Below are positions 1 to 7,194 of a stretch of 9,139 nt of DNA, in pieces; the first letter of the stretch is position 1, and the number at the start of each line of letters is the position of its first letter. The notes under the pieces were generated by a model. The model was not told the origin of the DNA and did not search any database. It worked only from the letters and a program-made list of their open reading frames with translations. The stretch spans positions 1-9,139 of the forward strand of contig JAJTBM010000095.1 of NCBI GenBank assembly GCA_021286885.1, written 5' to 3'. The translations under genes and the position numbers were made by a program. This stretch comes from Rhodocyclales bacterium (lineage in GTDB: Bacteria > Pseudomonadota > Gammaproteobacteria > Burkholderiales > Rhodocyclaceae).

Positions 1-2348
1 ATGCTCTTGCCCTTGTAGCGGATCTCCAGGGTTTCCCGGTTGTAGCGCTTGCCGTGGCACACGTCGCAGGGCACGTACATGTCGGGCAGAAAGTGCATTT
101 CCACCTTGATCATCCCGTCGCCCTGGCAGGCCTCGCAGCGCCCGCCCTTCACGTTGAAGCTGAAGCGCCCCGGGCCATAGCCCCGGGCCTTGGCTTCCGG
201 CACCCCGGCGAACAGCTCGCGGATGGGGGTGAGCAGGCCGGTGTAGGTGGCCGGGTTGGAGCGGGGGGTGCGCCCGATGGGGCTCTGATCCACGTTGATG
301 ACCTTGTCGAACAGCTCCAGGCCGTCGATCTGGGCATACGGGGCCACGTCGATGCTGCTGCCGTTCAGGTGGCGGGCGGCGGCGGCAGACAGGGTGTCGG
401 TGATCAGGGTGCTCTTGCCCGAGCCGGAAACCCCGGTGATGCAGGTGAACAGGCCCACCGGGCTCTTCAGCTCGACGTTTTTGAGGTTGTTGCCGGTGGC
501 GCCGCTGATGGCGAGCTGGCGTTCGGGATCGGGCGCGTGGCGCTGGGCCGGCACCGCAATCTGGCGGCTGCCCGATAGATAGGCGCCGGTCATGGAGTCG
601 GGGTGGGCGGCCACCTCGGAAGGCGTGCCGGACGCCACCACCTGACCGCCGTGCTCGCCGGCGCCAGGGCCCATGTCGACCACGAAGTCGGCCATCCGGA
701 TCGCGTCTTCGTCGTGCTCCACCACGATCACGGTGTTGCCCATGTCGCGCAGGTGGCGCAGGGTGTCGAGCAGCCGGTCGTTGTCCCGCTGGTGCAGGCC
801 AATGGAGGGCTCGTCCAGCACGTACATGACGCCGGTGAGGCCCGAGCCGATCTGGCTGGCCAGCCGGATGCGCTGGGCTTCACCCCCCGAGAGGGTATCG
901 GCGGAGCGGTCCAGGGAGAGGTAATCCAGGCCCACGTTGATCAGAAACTGGAGCCGGCTGGAGATTTCGGAGACGATCTTTTCGGCCACCTGGGCGCGCT
1001 GGCCGGTGAGCTGCAGGCCGTCGAAGAAGGCCTTGCACTGGGCGAGGGGCAGGTGGCTGACCTCCGAGAGGTTGCGCTCCCCGATCAGCACATGGCGGGC
1101 CTCGCTGCGCAGCCGGCTGCCCTTGCAGTCGGGGCAGGCGCAGGTGGCGCGCAGCTTGGCGAGTTCTTCACGCACCGCGATGGAGTCGGTTTCCTTGAAG
1201 CGCCGTTCCAGGTTGGGAATGATGCCCTCGAAGCTGTGTTCCTTGATGACCGGCTTGCCTGCATCCGACAGGTAGCGGAAGGGGATTTTGTCCTTGCCGG
1301 AGCCGAATAGCACGATCTGGCGCACCGTCTCGTCGAGCTCGCTAAACGGGGTGTCCACATCAAAGGCGTAATGCCCGGCCAGGCTCTGGAGCATCTGGAA
1401 GTAGAACTGATTGCGCCGATCCCAGCCCCGGATTGCCCCGGCGGCAAGGGAAATATCCGGGTGGGCCACCACCCGTTCCGGGTCGAAGAACTCCACACTC
1501 CCCAGACCGTCGCAGCGCGGGCAGGCGCCGAGCGGGTTGTTGAAGGAGAAGAGGCGCGGCTCCAGCTCGGCCAGCGCAAAGTTGCACACCGGGCAAGCGA
1601 AGCGGGCCGAGAACAGGTGCTCCTTGCCGGTATCCATCTCGACCGCAATGGCGCGGCCTTCGGCGTGGGTGAGGGCGGTTTCGAAGGATTCGGCCAGACG
1701 GGTGCGCACGTCCTGGCGCACCTTGAGGCGATCCACCACTACTTCTACGTTGTGGCGCTTGTTCTTGTCGAGGGGCGGGAGCTGGTCGATCTCGAACACC
1801 TCGCCATCCACTCGGACGCGCACGAAGCCCTGGGCGCGCAGTTCGGCAAACAGGTCGGCCTGTTCGCCCTTGCGCCCGTAGAGCACCGGGGCGACGATCA
1901 TCAGCCGGGTTTCTTCGGGCAGGGCCAGCACTGCATCCACCATCTGGGAGATGCTCTGGGCCTCCAGGGCGTGCTCCGGGTGGTCGGGGCAGTGGGGCGT
2001 GCCGGCGCGGGCGTACAGCAGGCGCAGGTAATCGTGTATTTCTGTAACAGTCCCCACCGTGGAACGGGGGTTGTGGCTGGTCGCCTTCTGCTCGATGGAG
2101 ATCGCCGGCGAGAGGCCTTCGATCAGATCCACATCGGGCTTTTCCATCAGCTGCAAAAACTGGCGGGCGTAGGCCGAAAGGGACTCCACATAGCGGCGCT
2201 GGCCTTCGGCGTACAAGGTGTCGAAGGCGAGAGAGCTCTTGCCCGAGCCAGACAGCCCGGTAATCACCGTGAGCTGGTTGCGCGGGATGTCGAGGGCGAT
2301 GTTCTTGAGATTATGGGTGCGGGCACCGCGGATTCGGATGGCGTCCAT
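1..2348 (-). CDS. uvrA: UvrA, excinuclease ABC subunit A (C-terminal end cut off by window edge)
   Basis: Damage-recognition ATPase of nucleotide excision repair; it loads UvrB onto damaged DNA in the cytoplasm. The reading frame is open from the ATG at 2348-2346 to the left edge, giving 782 complete codons of about 940 usual for the family. Visible in order: first Walker A GLSGSGKS (residues 31-38); C4 zinc module C252/C255/C276/C279; ABC signature LSGGEAQR (around 486-493) followed by a Walker B with [12 protein letters not shown]; second Walker A GVSGSGKS (K645); and the DNA-contacting C-terminal zinc finger C738/C741/C761/C764. These positions sit within one or two residues of the E. coli protein. 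The second signature and Walker B must lie beyond the edge. The start is supported by the family N-terminus [16 protein letters not shown]. Transcription is divergent from the MFS gene at 2415. No frameshift or internal stop was seen in the parts checked. Confidence 0.98.
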   Translation of the reverse strand, partial: MDAIRIRGARTHNLKNIALDIPRNQLTVITGLSGSGKSSLAFDTLYAEGQRRYVESLSAYARQFLQLMEKPDVDLIEGLSPAISIEQKATSHNPRSTVGTVTEIHDYLRLLYARAGTPHCPDHPEHALEAQSISQMVDAVLALPEETRLMIVAPVLYGRKGEQADLFAELRAQGFVRVRVDGEVFEIDQLPPLDKNKRHNVEVVVDRLKVRQDVRTRLAESFETALTHAEGRAIAVEMDTGKEHLFSARFACPVCNFALAELEPRLFSFNNPLGACPRCDGLGSVEFFDPERVVAHPDISLAAGAIRGWDRRNQFYFQMLQSLAGHYAFDVDTPFSELDETVRQIVLFGSGKDKIPFRYLSDAGKPVIKEHSFEGIIPNLERRFKETDSIAVREELAKLRATCACPDCKGSRLRSEARHVLIGERNLSEVSHLPLAQCKAFFDGLQLTGQRAQVAEKIVSEISSRLQFLINVGLDYLSLDRSADTLSGGEAQRIRLASQIGSGLTGVMYVLDEPSIGLHQRDNDRLLDTLRHLRDMGNTVIVVEHDEDAIRMADFVVDMGPGAGEHGGQVVASGTPSEVAAHPDSMTGAYLSGSRQIAVPAQRHAPDPERQLAISGATGNNLKNVELKSPVGLFTCITGVSGSGKSTLITDTLSAAAARHLNGSSIDVAPYAQIDGLELFDKVINVDQSPIGRTPRSNPATYTGLLTPIRELFAGVPEAKARGYGPGRFSFNVKGGRCEACQGDGMIKVEMHFLPDMYVPCDVCHGKRYNRETLEIRYKGKS

Positions 2349-2371
2349 AGGTAAATCGGGGTTGGGCCAAC

Positions 2372-2387
2372 CTGTTAATATACGCCT
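2372..2387 (-). promoter_or_regulatory. Possible degenerate LexA (SOS) box in the uvrA/MFS spacer
   Basis: Read toward uvrA, this 16-mer ends in TATATTAACAG. That is a perfect ACAG half-site plus an AT-rich core, but the opposite half is AGGC instead of CTGT. About 10 of 16 positions match the enterobacterial SOS consensus. The site overlaps TATATT, which could be the uvrA -10 element; no convincing -35 was found. E. coli uvrA is LexA-controlled, which makes the position suggestive. The missing half-site makes real LexA binding doubtful. Confidence 0.2.
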
Positions 2388-2414
2388 CTTCCGCCCATCC
2401 CCGCAGTACGATTC

Positions 2415-3611
2415 ATGGCTTCTCCTGATAACGACAAGATGAGCCCGGCCGAACGCCGGGCCGGTGCTTCCCTGGCGGCCATCTTTGCCCTGCGCATGCT
2501 GGGCCTGTTCCTCATCCTGCCGGTGTTCGCGGTCCATGCGCGCACCATGCCGGGCGGCGACGATGTGGCCTTGGTGGGCCTCGCCATTGGTGCCTATGGC
2601 CTCACCCAGGCCTTTTTGCAGATTCCCTTCGGTGCTGCGTCCGACCGCTTCGGGCGCAAGCCGGTGATCGTGTTCGGGCTGGTGCTGTTCGTGATCGGCA
2701 GCATCATCGCCGCGCTCGCCCAGGATGTGCAGACCGTGCTCGTGGGGCGCGTATTCCAGGGGGCAGGCGCCATTTCTGCCGCCGTCACTGCCTTGGCCGC
2801 CGACCTGACCCGGGAGCAGCACCGCACCAAGGTCATGGCCATGATCGGCTCCTCCATCGGGCTGGTGTTTGCCCTCTCCATGGTGGCAGCGCCGATTCTG
2901 TATGCCTTGATTGGCATGTCTGGCCTGTTCTGGCTCACCGCCGTGCTGGCCGTGGGCGCCATCGGCGCGATCCTGTTCATCGTGCCGGCCGCACCGCCTG
3001 TGCCGCGTGCCACCGGGCGGCTGTCTGAAGTGCTCAAAAATGGTCAGCTGATGCGCCTCAACTTTGGGGTGTTCGCGCTCCATCTGATGCAGACCGCCAT
3101 GTGGGTACTGGTGCCCGCCGGGCTGGTCCATGCGGGCCTGCCCATGGCCGAGCACTGGAAGGTTTATCTGCCCGCCGTGCTGGTTGCCTTTGTGGTGATG
3201 GTGCCGGCCATCATCATGGCCGAGAAGAAAGGCGCCATGAAGCAGGTGTTCAACGCGGCCATCGTCCTGCTGCTGCTGGTGCAGGGGGGGCTCTACCTGT
3301 TTGGTGAAGCAGGCCTGTGGCCCCTGGCCATCCTGCTCAGCCTGTTCTTTGTGGCCTTCAATGTGCTGGAGGCCACCCAGCCCTCGTGGATTTCCCGGGT
3401 TGCCCCGGCCCACGCCAAGGGGACGGCCCTGGGTGTGTACAACACCTTGCAGTCGGTAGGCCTCTTCCTGGGCGGCGCCCTGGGGGGCTGGCTGTCCAAG
3501 CACCTGGGGGCGGGGTCGGTATCCCTGCTGGGCGGTGGCCTGGCTTTAGCCTGGCTGGTGTTGGCGGCGGGCATGCGCCCCCCGGCCGTGCGCAAGGCCA
3601 CAAATTCTTGA
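2415..3611 (+). CDS. YajR-family MFS transporter, without the C-terminal YAM domain
   Basis: A 398-residue inner-membrane transporter of the major facilitator superfamily, with a pattern of hydrophobic segments consistent with 12 helices. The loop between helices 2 and 3 carries MFS motif [12 protein letters not shown] (residues 72-82). The N-terminus (SPAERRAG, then [13 protein letters not shown]), the stretch [19 protein letters not shown] and the late segment [20 protein letters not shown] closely resemble E. coli YajR as recalled from memory. E. coli YajR is about 454 residues and ends in a small ferredoxin-like YAM domain. This protein stops just after the last membrane helix, so it lacks that domain. 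The substrate is unknown; proton-coupled drug or metabolite efflux is only a family-level guess. The ATG at 2415 has no clear Shine-Dalgarno sequence. A second in-frame ATG at 2439 is possible but would remove residues that align with YajR. It lies between uvrA (divergent) and ssb (same strand, 90 bp downstream). Confidence 0.9.
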   Translation: MASPDNDKMSPAERRAGASLAAIFALRMLGLFLILPVFAVHARTMPGGDDVALVGLAIGAYGLTQAFLQIPFGAASDRFGRKPVIVFGLVLFVIGSIIAALAQDVQTVLVGRVFQGAGAISAAVTALAADLTREQHRTKVMAMIGSSIGLVFALSMVAAPILYALIGMSGLFWLTAVLAVGAIGAILFIVPAAPPVPRATGRLSEVLKNGQLMRLNFGVFALHLMQTAMWVLVPAGLVHAGLPMAEHWKVYLPAVLVAFVVMVPAIIMAEKKGAMKQVFNAAIVLLLLVQGGLYLFGEAGLWPLAILLSLFFVAFNVLEATQPSWISRVAPAHAKGTALGVYNTLQSVGLFLGGALGGWLSKHLGAGSVSLLGGGLALAWLVLAAGMRPPAVRKATNS

Positions 3612-3615
3612 AGTC

Positions 3616-3643
3616 TTGAGTGTTGTAACCCGTGTAGTTTGAT
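3616..3643 (+). promoter_or_regulatory. Weak sigma70-like promoter candidate for ssb
   Basis: TTGAGT (3616-3621) and TTTGAT (3638-3643) are separated by 16 bases. Each matches its consensus hexamer at 4 of 6 positions. It lies in the only spacer upstream of ssb. No CTGT-N8-ACAG SOS box is visible here. This is a pattern match only. Confidence 0.22.
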
Positions 3644-3648
3644 GCCCC

Positions 3649-3675
3649 CTACCCTCCACGATATTGGTAGAGGGT
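3649..3675 (+). repeat. Inverted repeat between the MFS gene and ssb
   Basis: Two alternative stems overlap: CTACC (3649-3653) with GGTAG (3666-3670), and ACCCTC (3651-3656) with GAGGGT (3670-3675). A T-rich stretch ending in TTTTTT follows at 3685-3690, but about 10 bases after the stem. It could be a weak terminator of the MFS transcript or structure in the ssb leader. The gap between stem and T-tract argues against a strong intrinsic terminator. Confidence 0.35.
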
Positions 3676-3701
3676 CGATTTGATTTTTTCAGGAGAAATA
3701 T

Positions 3702-4220
3702 ATGGCTTCGGTTAACAAGGTGATTCTGGTCGGCAACCTGGGCAAGGACCCCGAAACCCGTTACGCCCCGAGCGGCGACGCCATCTGCAACATCACGCTG
3801 GCCACCACCGACACCTGGCGCGACAAGACCAGTGGCGAGAAGCGTGAAGCCACCGAATGGCACCGGGTGGTGTTCTTCGGCAAGCTGGCCGAGATCGCCG
3901 GCCAGTACCTGCGTAAGGGCAGCCAGGTGTATGTGGAAGGCTCCCTGCGCACCCGCAAGTGGCAAGACAAGGACGGCCAGGACCGTTACACCACCGAAAT
4001 CCGCGCCGACGAAATGAAGATGCTGGGCAGCCGTCAAGGCATGGGTGGCGGTGATGCCCCCCGTGGTGGTGACAACATGGGTGGCTACGGCGGTGGTCGC
4101 GATGCCGGCTACTCCGCGCCTCCGATGCAGAGCGCGCCGGCCCCCGCGCCTGCAGCAGCACCCCAGCGCCCTGCCTCTTCTGGTAGTTTTGGCGATTTTG
4201 ATGACGACATCCCGTTCTGA
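3702..4220 (+). CDS. ssb: Single-stranded DNA-binding protein SSB
   Basis: A 172-residue SSB that coats single-stranded DNA during replication, repair and recombination and recruits partner enzymes. The N-terminal OB fold spans about residues 1-110, starting [18 protein letters not shown]. The aromatic DNA-stacking residues W39, W53, F59/F60 and W87 correspond to E. coli W40, W54, F60 and W88. Residues 112-162 form a Gly/Met-rich then Pro/Ala-rich disordered linker. The protein ends in the acidic partner-binding tip DFDDDIPF. A strong Shine-Dalgarno AGGAG (3691-3695) lies 6 bases before the ATG. It is downstream of the MFS gene on the same strand, with a 90-bp spacer that probably holds its own promoter. 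Length and both ends match the family, so it appears complete. Confidence 0.98.
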   Translation: MASVNKVILVGNLGKDPETRYAPSGDAICNITLATTDTWRDKTSGEKREATEWHRVVFFGKLAEIAGQYLRKGSQVYVEGSLRTRKWQDKDGQDRYTTEIRADEMKMLGSRQGMGGGDAPRGGDNMGGYGGGRDAGYSAPPMQSAPAPAPAAAPQRPASSGSFGDFDDDIPF

Positions 4221-4285
4221 TCCACGGTTTGTGACATTCGCTGCATCCCCGGGGTGTTCCGTCAGGCTGCGTCCTGTCTTGAAAC

Positions 4286-4294
4286 TGGTAATAT
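4286..4294 (+). promoter_or_regulatory. Possible extended -10 promoter element for the response regulator
   Basis: TGG followed by TAATAT (4289-4294) fits the TGn-extended -10 pattern, with 4 of 6 matches to TATAAT. No good -35 hexamer lies 16-18 bases upstream, as expected for an extended -10 promoter. Transcription would begin near 4301, leaving a leader of about 30 bases that overlaps the inverted repeat at 4298-4329. Confidence 0.3.
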
Positions 4295-4297
4295 CCC

Positions 4298-4329
4298 GGG
4301 CAACTTTCGTTCTGTTGTCATAGTTGCCC
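4298..4329. repeat. Perfect 8-bp inverted repeat abutting the start codon of the response regulator
   Basis: GGGCAACT (4298-4305) and its exact reverse complement AGTTGCCC (4322-4329) flank a 16-base spacer. The right arm ends at the base before the ATG at 4330. It sits just downstream of a possible -10 element, so it could be an operator, possibly autoregulatory through the gene's own HTH. Alternatively it could be an mRNA hairpin next to the start codon. No Shine-Dalgarno sequence is visible in this leader. Confidence 0.5.
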
Positions 4330-4950
4330 ATGTCCGCAATGCCTGAACCTCCTGCCAAGGAATACTGCAGTACCACCGAAGCTGCCCAAAGGCTGGGCTT
4401 ATCCCTCGGTACTGTCCAGCAGATGGTTGAAAACGGCCAGCTGGAAGGCTGGAAGACCGCCGGGGGTCATCGCCGTATCCGGATCAGTTCCATCGAAGAA
4501 TTCCGTGCGCGTGCCATGGCGGGCGGCGGCCAGTCCCAGGCCCGTGCCTCGGGTGCGCTGCAGATTCTGGTGGCCGAAGACGATCGCATACTCCAGAAGT
4601 TGTATGAGCATACCCTGGCGTCCTGGGGGCTGCCCGTGCAGCTGCGCATGGTGTCTAGCGGGATTGATGGTCTGATCGAGATTGGCCGGGTCGCTCCCGA
4701 CCTGCTGATCACCGATCTACGCATGCCGGGCATTGATGGCTTCGAGATGATCCGGCGCCTGCGGGCCGACCAGCGTCTCCAGGAGCTGGATATTGTGGTC
4801 GTGAGTGGCCTGACGGAAGATGAGATCCGTGAAAACGGTGGCCTGCCTGCCGATGTCATCCTTTATGGCAAGCCGGTACCTTTCCGGGAGCTGAAGGGCT
4901 ATGTGCAAGCCAAGATCATGGCCCTGCAGCGGCGAGGTCGGGCGCTCTAA
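4330..4950 (+). CDS. Response regulator with N-terminal excisionase/MerR-type HTH and C-terminal receiver domain
   Basis: A 206-residue protein counted from the ATG at 4330; a TTG at 4324 and an ATG at 4339 are alternative starts, and none has a clear Shine-Dalgarno sequence. Residues 12-58 are a winged helix-turn-helix of the excisionase/MerR class: YCSTTEAAQRLGLSLGTVQQMV, then the wing TAGGHRRIR. After a Gly/Gln/Ala-rich linker (64-76), a CheY-like receiver domain spans about 77-200. It has the acidic pocket D84/D85, phospho-acceptor D129 in TDLRMPGIDG, S159 and K181 in the GKP motif, so phosphorylation is expected to work. The domain order is reversed compared with classical regulators, where the receiver comes first. 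No sensor kinase gene is in view. It follows ssb by 109 bp, ends at a strong terminator and converges on the hox operon. Its targets are unknown; a role in hydrogenase control would be speculation. Confidence 0.9.
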   Translation: MSAMPEPPAKEYCSTTEAAQRLGLSLGTVQQMVENGQLEGWKTAGGHRRIRISSIEEFRARAMAGGGQSQARASGALQILVAEDDRILQKLYEHTLASWGLPVQLRMVSSGIDGLIEIGRVAPDLLITDLRMPGIDGFEMIRRLRADQRLQELDIVVVSGLTEDEIRENGGLPADVILYGKPVPFRELKGYVQAKIMALQRRGRAL

Positions 4951-4981
4951 ACACGGCAGCGCATGCTCTGTGCAGATACTG

Positions 4982-5016
4982 AACACCGTATCGAAATTTC
5001 GATACGGTGTTTTTTT
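4982..5016 (+). terminator. Rho-independent terminator of the response regulator gene (perfect 30-bp palindrome plus T-tract)
   Basis: Bases 4982-5011 are a perfect palindrome with 15-base arms meeting at 4996/4997. Its arms begin AACACCGTATCG, and the right arm runs into seven consecutive T (5010-5016). As RNA it would fold into a long stem with a tiny A/U-rich loop followed by U residues, about 30 bases after the stop codon at 4950. On the opposite strand the stem is followed by TTCAG rather than a T-run, so it is oriented for plus-strand transcripts. It could still slow transcription arriving from the hox side. Confidence 0.93.
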
Positions 5017-5045
5017 ATCCGCTGCTGGCCCCATTTTCTGCATAA

Positions 5046-5068
5046 GAAACAAAATGTTTCAAATGTTT
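5046..5068. repeat. Small palindrome and direct repeat between the convergent genes
   Basis: GAAACA (5046-5051) and TGTTTC (5055-5060) form a 6-bp inverted repeat around AAA. The octamer AAATGTTT occurs at 5052-5059 and again at 5061-5068. On the minus strand this could be a weak, AT-only hairpin after the hox operon, but no T-run follows it. No other recognisable element was seen in the 163-bp gene-free stretch 4951-5113 apart from the terminator. Confidence 0.3.
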
Positions 5069-5113
5069 TGCGTGGTTTGGTTTCAGTTCATTGCAGATTC
5101 GATTTTTTCGTGT

Positions 5114-5698
5114 TTAGCAAATTTGATCCCCGTTTTTTTGTGCCTTTTGGGTAAAAAAATCCCAAATGAAGATTTGCGGAAGGCCTTGTCCGTGGAGGGC
5201 TGAGGTGTCAGCTCTGCCATGCTTCAGCCGATTCAAGATGTGATGCAGCCCTAAGCTTGGGGGATGCCCCAGGTTCAGATGCTCCGCCCGGATATGCCAG
5301 ACCCAGGCGGCGGGCGGCGGGTTGGCGCATATCTGGGAAAACGCCCCCAGGAGCTGGGCAGGGGTGAGGTGGTGGCTGAAGGACCTGGGGCGCGTATCCG
5401 GGGCGCAAGGGGCCACGCGCCATGCTTCCTGGGCCGTCAGCCCCAGGTCGGCATCAATGAACAGCACCTGTCGCCCCAGGGCCATGTCCAGCACATGCTC
5501 GGGCTGGAGCTGAAACACTTCCAGCAGCAGCCAGCCCCCGGGCGGTGGGGGTTGATCGGCCAGCCAGTCCAGTATCAGGGGGCCGGCGGCGTCGTCTCCC
5601 CGGGAGCGGTTGCCGATGCCGAAGATCACCCAGTCGACTTGCGGTTCGGGCTGGCGTGGCGGTGAGGGCGGTGAGGGCGGGGCAGCGCTGATGTTCAT
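5114..5698 (-). CDS. hoxW: HoxW, hydrogenase maturation endopeptidase (HyaD/HycI family)
   Basis: A 194-residue protease that, in this family, recognises nickel in the precursor of the [NiFe] large subunit and removes its C-terminal peptide; here the substrate is HoxH. The family signature FGIGNRSRGDDAAGP lies at residues 26-40. Probable nickel-sensing residues are D36, D82 or D84 in FIDAD, and H109 or H110 in SHH. The start codon overlaps the hoxH stop as ATGA and lacks a good Shine-Dalgarno sequence, so translation probably depends on coupling. Two oddities are visible. A proline-rich N-terminal lead (residues 7-19) is encoded in part by a 9-base tandem duplication at 5661-5678. The last 20 or so residues (WDFFTQKAQKNGDQIC) are encoded by unusually AT-rich DNA with A/T homopolymers. 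It is the last hox gene before the convergent response regulator. Family assignment is firm; the exact symbol rests on context. Confidence 0.92.
   Translation of the reverse strand: MNISAAPPSPPSPPRQPEPQVDWVIFGIGNRSRGDDAAGPLILDWLADQPPPPGGWLLLEVFQLQPEHVLDMALGRQVLFIDADLGLTAQEAWRVAPCAPDTRPRSFSHHLTPAQLLGAFSQICANPPPAAWVWHIRAEHLNLGHPPSLGLHHILNRLKHGRADTSALHGQGLPQIFIWDFFTQKAQKNGDQIC
5146..5166. repeat. Inverted repeat inside the AT-rich 3' end of hoxW
   Basis: TTTGGG (5146-5151) and CCCAAA (5161-5166) flank the 9-base loop TAAAAAAAT. It lies within the coding sequence about 30 bases before the hoxW stop. The stem is too short and lacks a following T-run, so it is not called a terminator. Confidence 0.3.
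5661..5678. repeat. 9-base tandem duplication in the hoxW N-terminal coding region
   Basis: GGTGAGGGC occurs twice in a row (5661-5669 and 5670-5678). On the coding strand it encodes the repeated Ser-Pro-Pro units of the proline-rich lead of HoxW. Being in multiples of three, it is a likely site of in-frame length variation between strains. Confidence 0.6.
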
Positions 5699-7161
5699 GT
5701 CCGCAGCTTGCGCTCCAGCAGTGCGCCTGATGCATCCTGCAGTTCCACCACCAAGGGCATTTGCCCGAGGGCGTGGGTGGCGCAGGACAGGCAGGGGTCG
5801 AAGGCCCGGATCGCCACTTCAATATGATTCAGCAGCCCCTCGGTGAGGCTGCGCCCGTCCAAGTAGCGCAGGGCCACCTGGCGGATGGCTTCGTTCATGG
5901 CCTGGTTGTTGTGGGTGGTGGATACGATCAGATTGCAGTGGCTCACCAGATCATCTTCCCCCACCCGGTAATGGTGGAGCAGGGTGCCTCGGGGAGCCTC
6001 GATGGCGCTGATGCCTTCCCGCTGGTGCGGGCCACCCTGGTGCAGAATCGCCCCTTCCTGCAGGGCCGGGTCGTCCAGCAGGTCGCGCACCACCTCGGCG
6101 GCGTGGAGCATTTCGATCATCCGTGCCCAGTGGTAGGCCAGGGCCCCGTGCTGGATGCTGCCGTCGCCCTGGGCGATAAAGGCCTGGCGGGCGTGCTCAG
6201 CCAGGGGGCTGGGGATGAAATCGCAGTTCTGCACCCGGGCCAGGGGCCCCACCTTGTACCAGCCTCGCTGGGGGCCCAGGGCGGCAAAGTAGGGAAACTT
6301 CATGTAGCTCCAGGGCTTTACCTCTTCGACCAGATAGTCCTGGTAGCGGGCCGGATCCAGCCCCTCGTGGAGGATGCGCCCGTCCGCGTCCCGCAGGCGC
6401 AGGGTGCCGTCGTAGAAATCCAGGGCCCCATCGGCCCGCACCAGGCTCAGCAAGGGGCTGCGCACCTGGCCGAATTCCCGGTAGAGCAGGGGCTGGCTGC
6501 ATGAAAGATGGGCGGCCAGGGCCACCGCCTCCTGGCTCCAGCTCACCGCCTGGTCGGCTTGGGCGCGCAGGCTGGCCTGATCCTGGGGGCTCAGGTGGCG
6601 GTTCATGCCGCCCGGAATGGCGCCGGTGCCGTGGATGCGCTTGCCCGACGTGGCCTGGATGATCTCCTGCCCGAAGCGGCGCAGCATCACCCCCTGGCGG
6701 GCCACGTGGGGATAGGCCGCGGCCAGCCCGGCGATGTTGCGGGTGGCCGGCGGCGCCTCAAAGCCGAATAGCAGGTCGGGAGATGCCAGATGGTAGAAGT
6801 GCAGCGCGTGGGATTGCATGATCTGGCCGTAATGCATCAGCCGGCGCAGCTTGTCGGCCACCGGCGGAACCGGGGCGCCCCCCGCGATCCCGTCCAGCGC
6901 CTTGGCGGCGGCCAGATGGTGGCTCACCGGGCAGATGCCGCACAGGCGCTGCACCATCACCGGCACTTCCCAATAGGGGCGCCCTTCGATGAAGGCTTCA
7001 AAGCCCCGGAACTCCACGATGTGGAGCCGGGCCTCGCGCACATGCCCCGCCTCATCCAGCAGCAGGGTGACCTTGCCGTGCCCTTCTACCCGGCTCACCG
7101 GGTCTATGGCCACCCGGCGCAGGGTATCGCGTTGGGCGGCGGTTTCCAGTTCCAGGCTCAT
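5695..7161 (-). CDS. hoxH: HoxH, [NiFe] hydrogenase large (catalytic) subunit, NAD-linked type
   Basis: A 488-residue precursor carrying the Ni-Fe(CN)2CO active site, where H2 is split or formed; it pairs with HoxY in the cytoplasm. The L1 motif starts at RVEGHGK (24-30) and holds RLCGIC with C74 and C77. The L2 motif DPCLSCATH (455-463) supplies C457 and C460. A 25-residue tail after H463, ALGQMPLVVELQ onward to KLRT, is the expected peptide removed by HoxW, leaving about 463 residues. No Tat signal exists here or on HoxY, consistent with a soluble enzyme. The ATG at 7161-7159 has a strong Shine-Dalgarno AAGGAGG (7168-7174) spaced 6 bases away. It follows hoxY by 33 bp and overlaps hoxW by ATGA. 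Length and motifs match the group 3d subunit of the Ralstonia NAD-reducing hydrogenase type. Confidence 0.97.
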   Translation of the reverse strand: MSLELETAAQRDTLRRVAIDPVSRVEGHGKVTLLLDEAGHVREARLHIVEFRGFEAFIEGRPYWEVPVMVQRLCGICPVSHHLAAAKALDGIAGGAPVPPVADKLRRLMHYGQIMQSHALHFYHLASPDLLFGFEAPPATRNIAGLAAAYPHVARQGVMLRRFGQEIIQATSGKRIHGTGAIPGGMNRHLSPQDQASLRAQADQAVSWSQEAVALAAHLSCSQPLLYREFGQVRSPLLSLVRADGALDFYDGTLRLRDADGRILHEGLDPARYQDYLVEEVKPWSYMKFPYFAALGPQRGWYKVGPLARVQNCDFIPSPLAEHARQAFIAQGDGSIQHGALAYHWARMIEMLHAAEVVRDLLDDPALQEGAILHQGGPHQREGISAIEAPRGTLLHHYRVGEDDLVSHCNLIVSTTHNNQAMNEAIRQVALRYLDGRSLTEGLLNHIEVAIRAFDPCLSCATHALGQMPLVVELQDASGALLERKLRT

Positions 7162-7194
7162 GGCGGGCCTCCTTCTCTGGTGGGGCGGGGTGAG

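Noticed and set aside
603..1310. Long plus-strand open frames opposite uvrA (also 54-578 and 1371-2354)
   Set aside because: They mirror the uvrA frame, whose zinc fingers, Walker motifs and signature are unmistakable. Their translations are His/Ala/Gly-rich low-complexity antisense text with no recognisable domain.
4248..4255. CCCCGGGG palindrome after ssb as a terminator
   Set aside because: An 8-base self-complementary run with no loop and no following T-tract; no termination signal can be supported from it.
3546..4376. 276-codon minus-strand open frame opposite ssb
   Set aside because: It covers ssb and its spacers in antisense, is composed of biased Thr/Ala/Gly/His text and shows no family motif. 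ssb itself has a good ribosome site and a complete family fit.
5017..5113. Small RNA or small gene in the AT-rich convergent spacer
   Set aside because: No promoter, ribosome site plus open frame, or stable GC stem was seen. Only short AT repeats are present.
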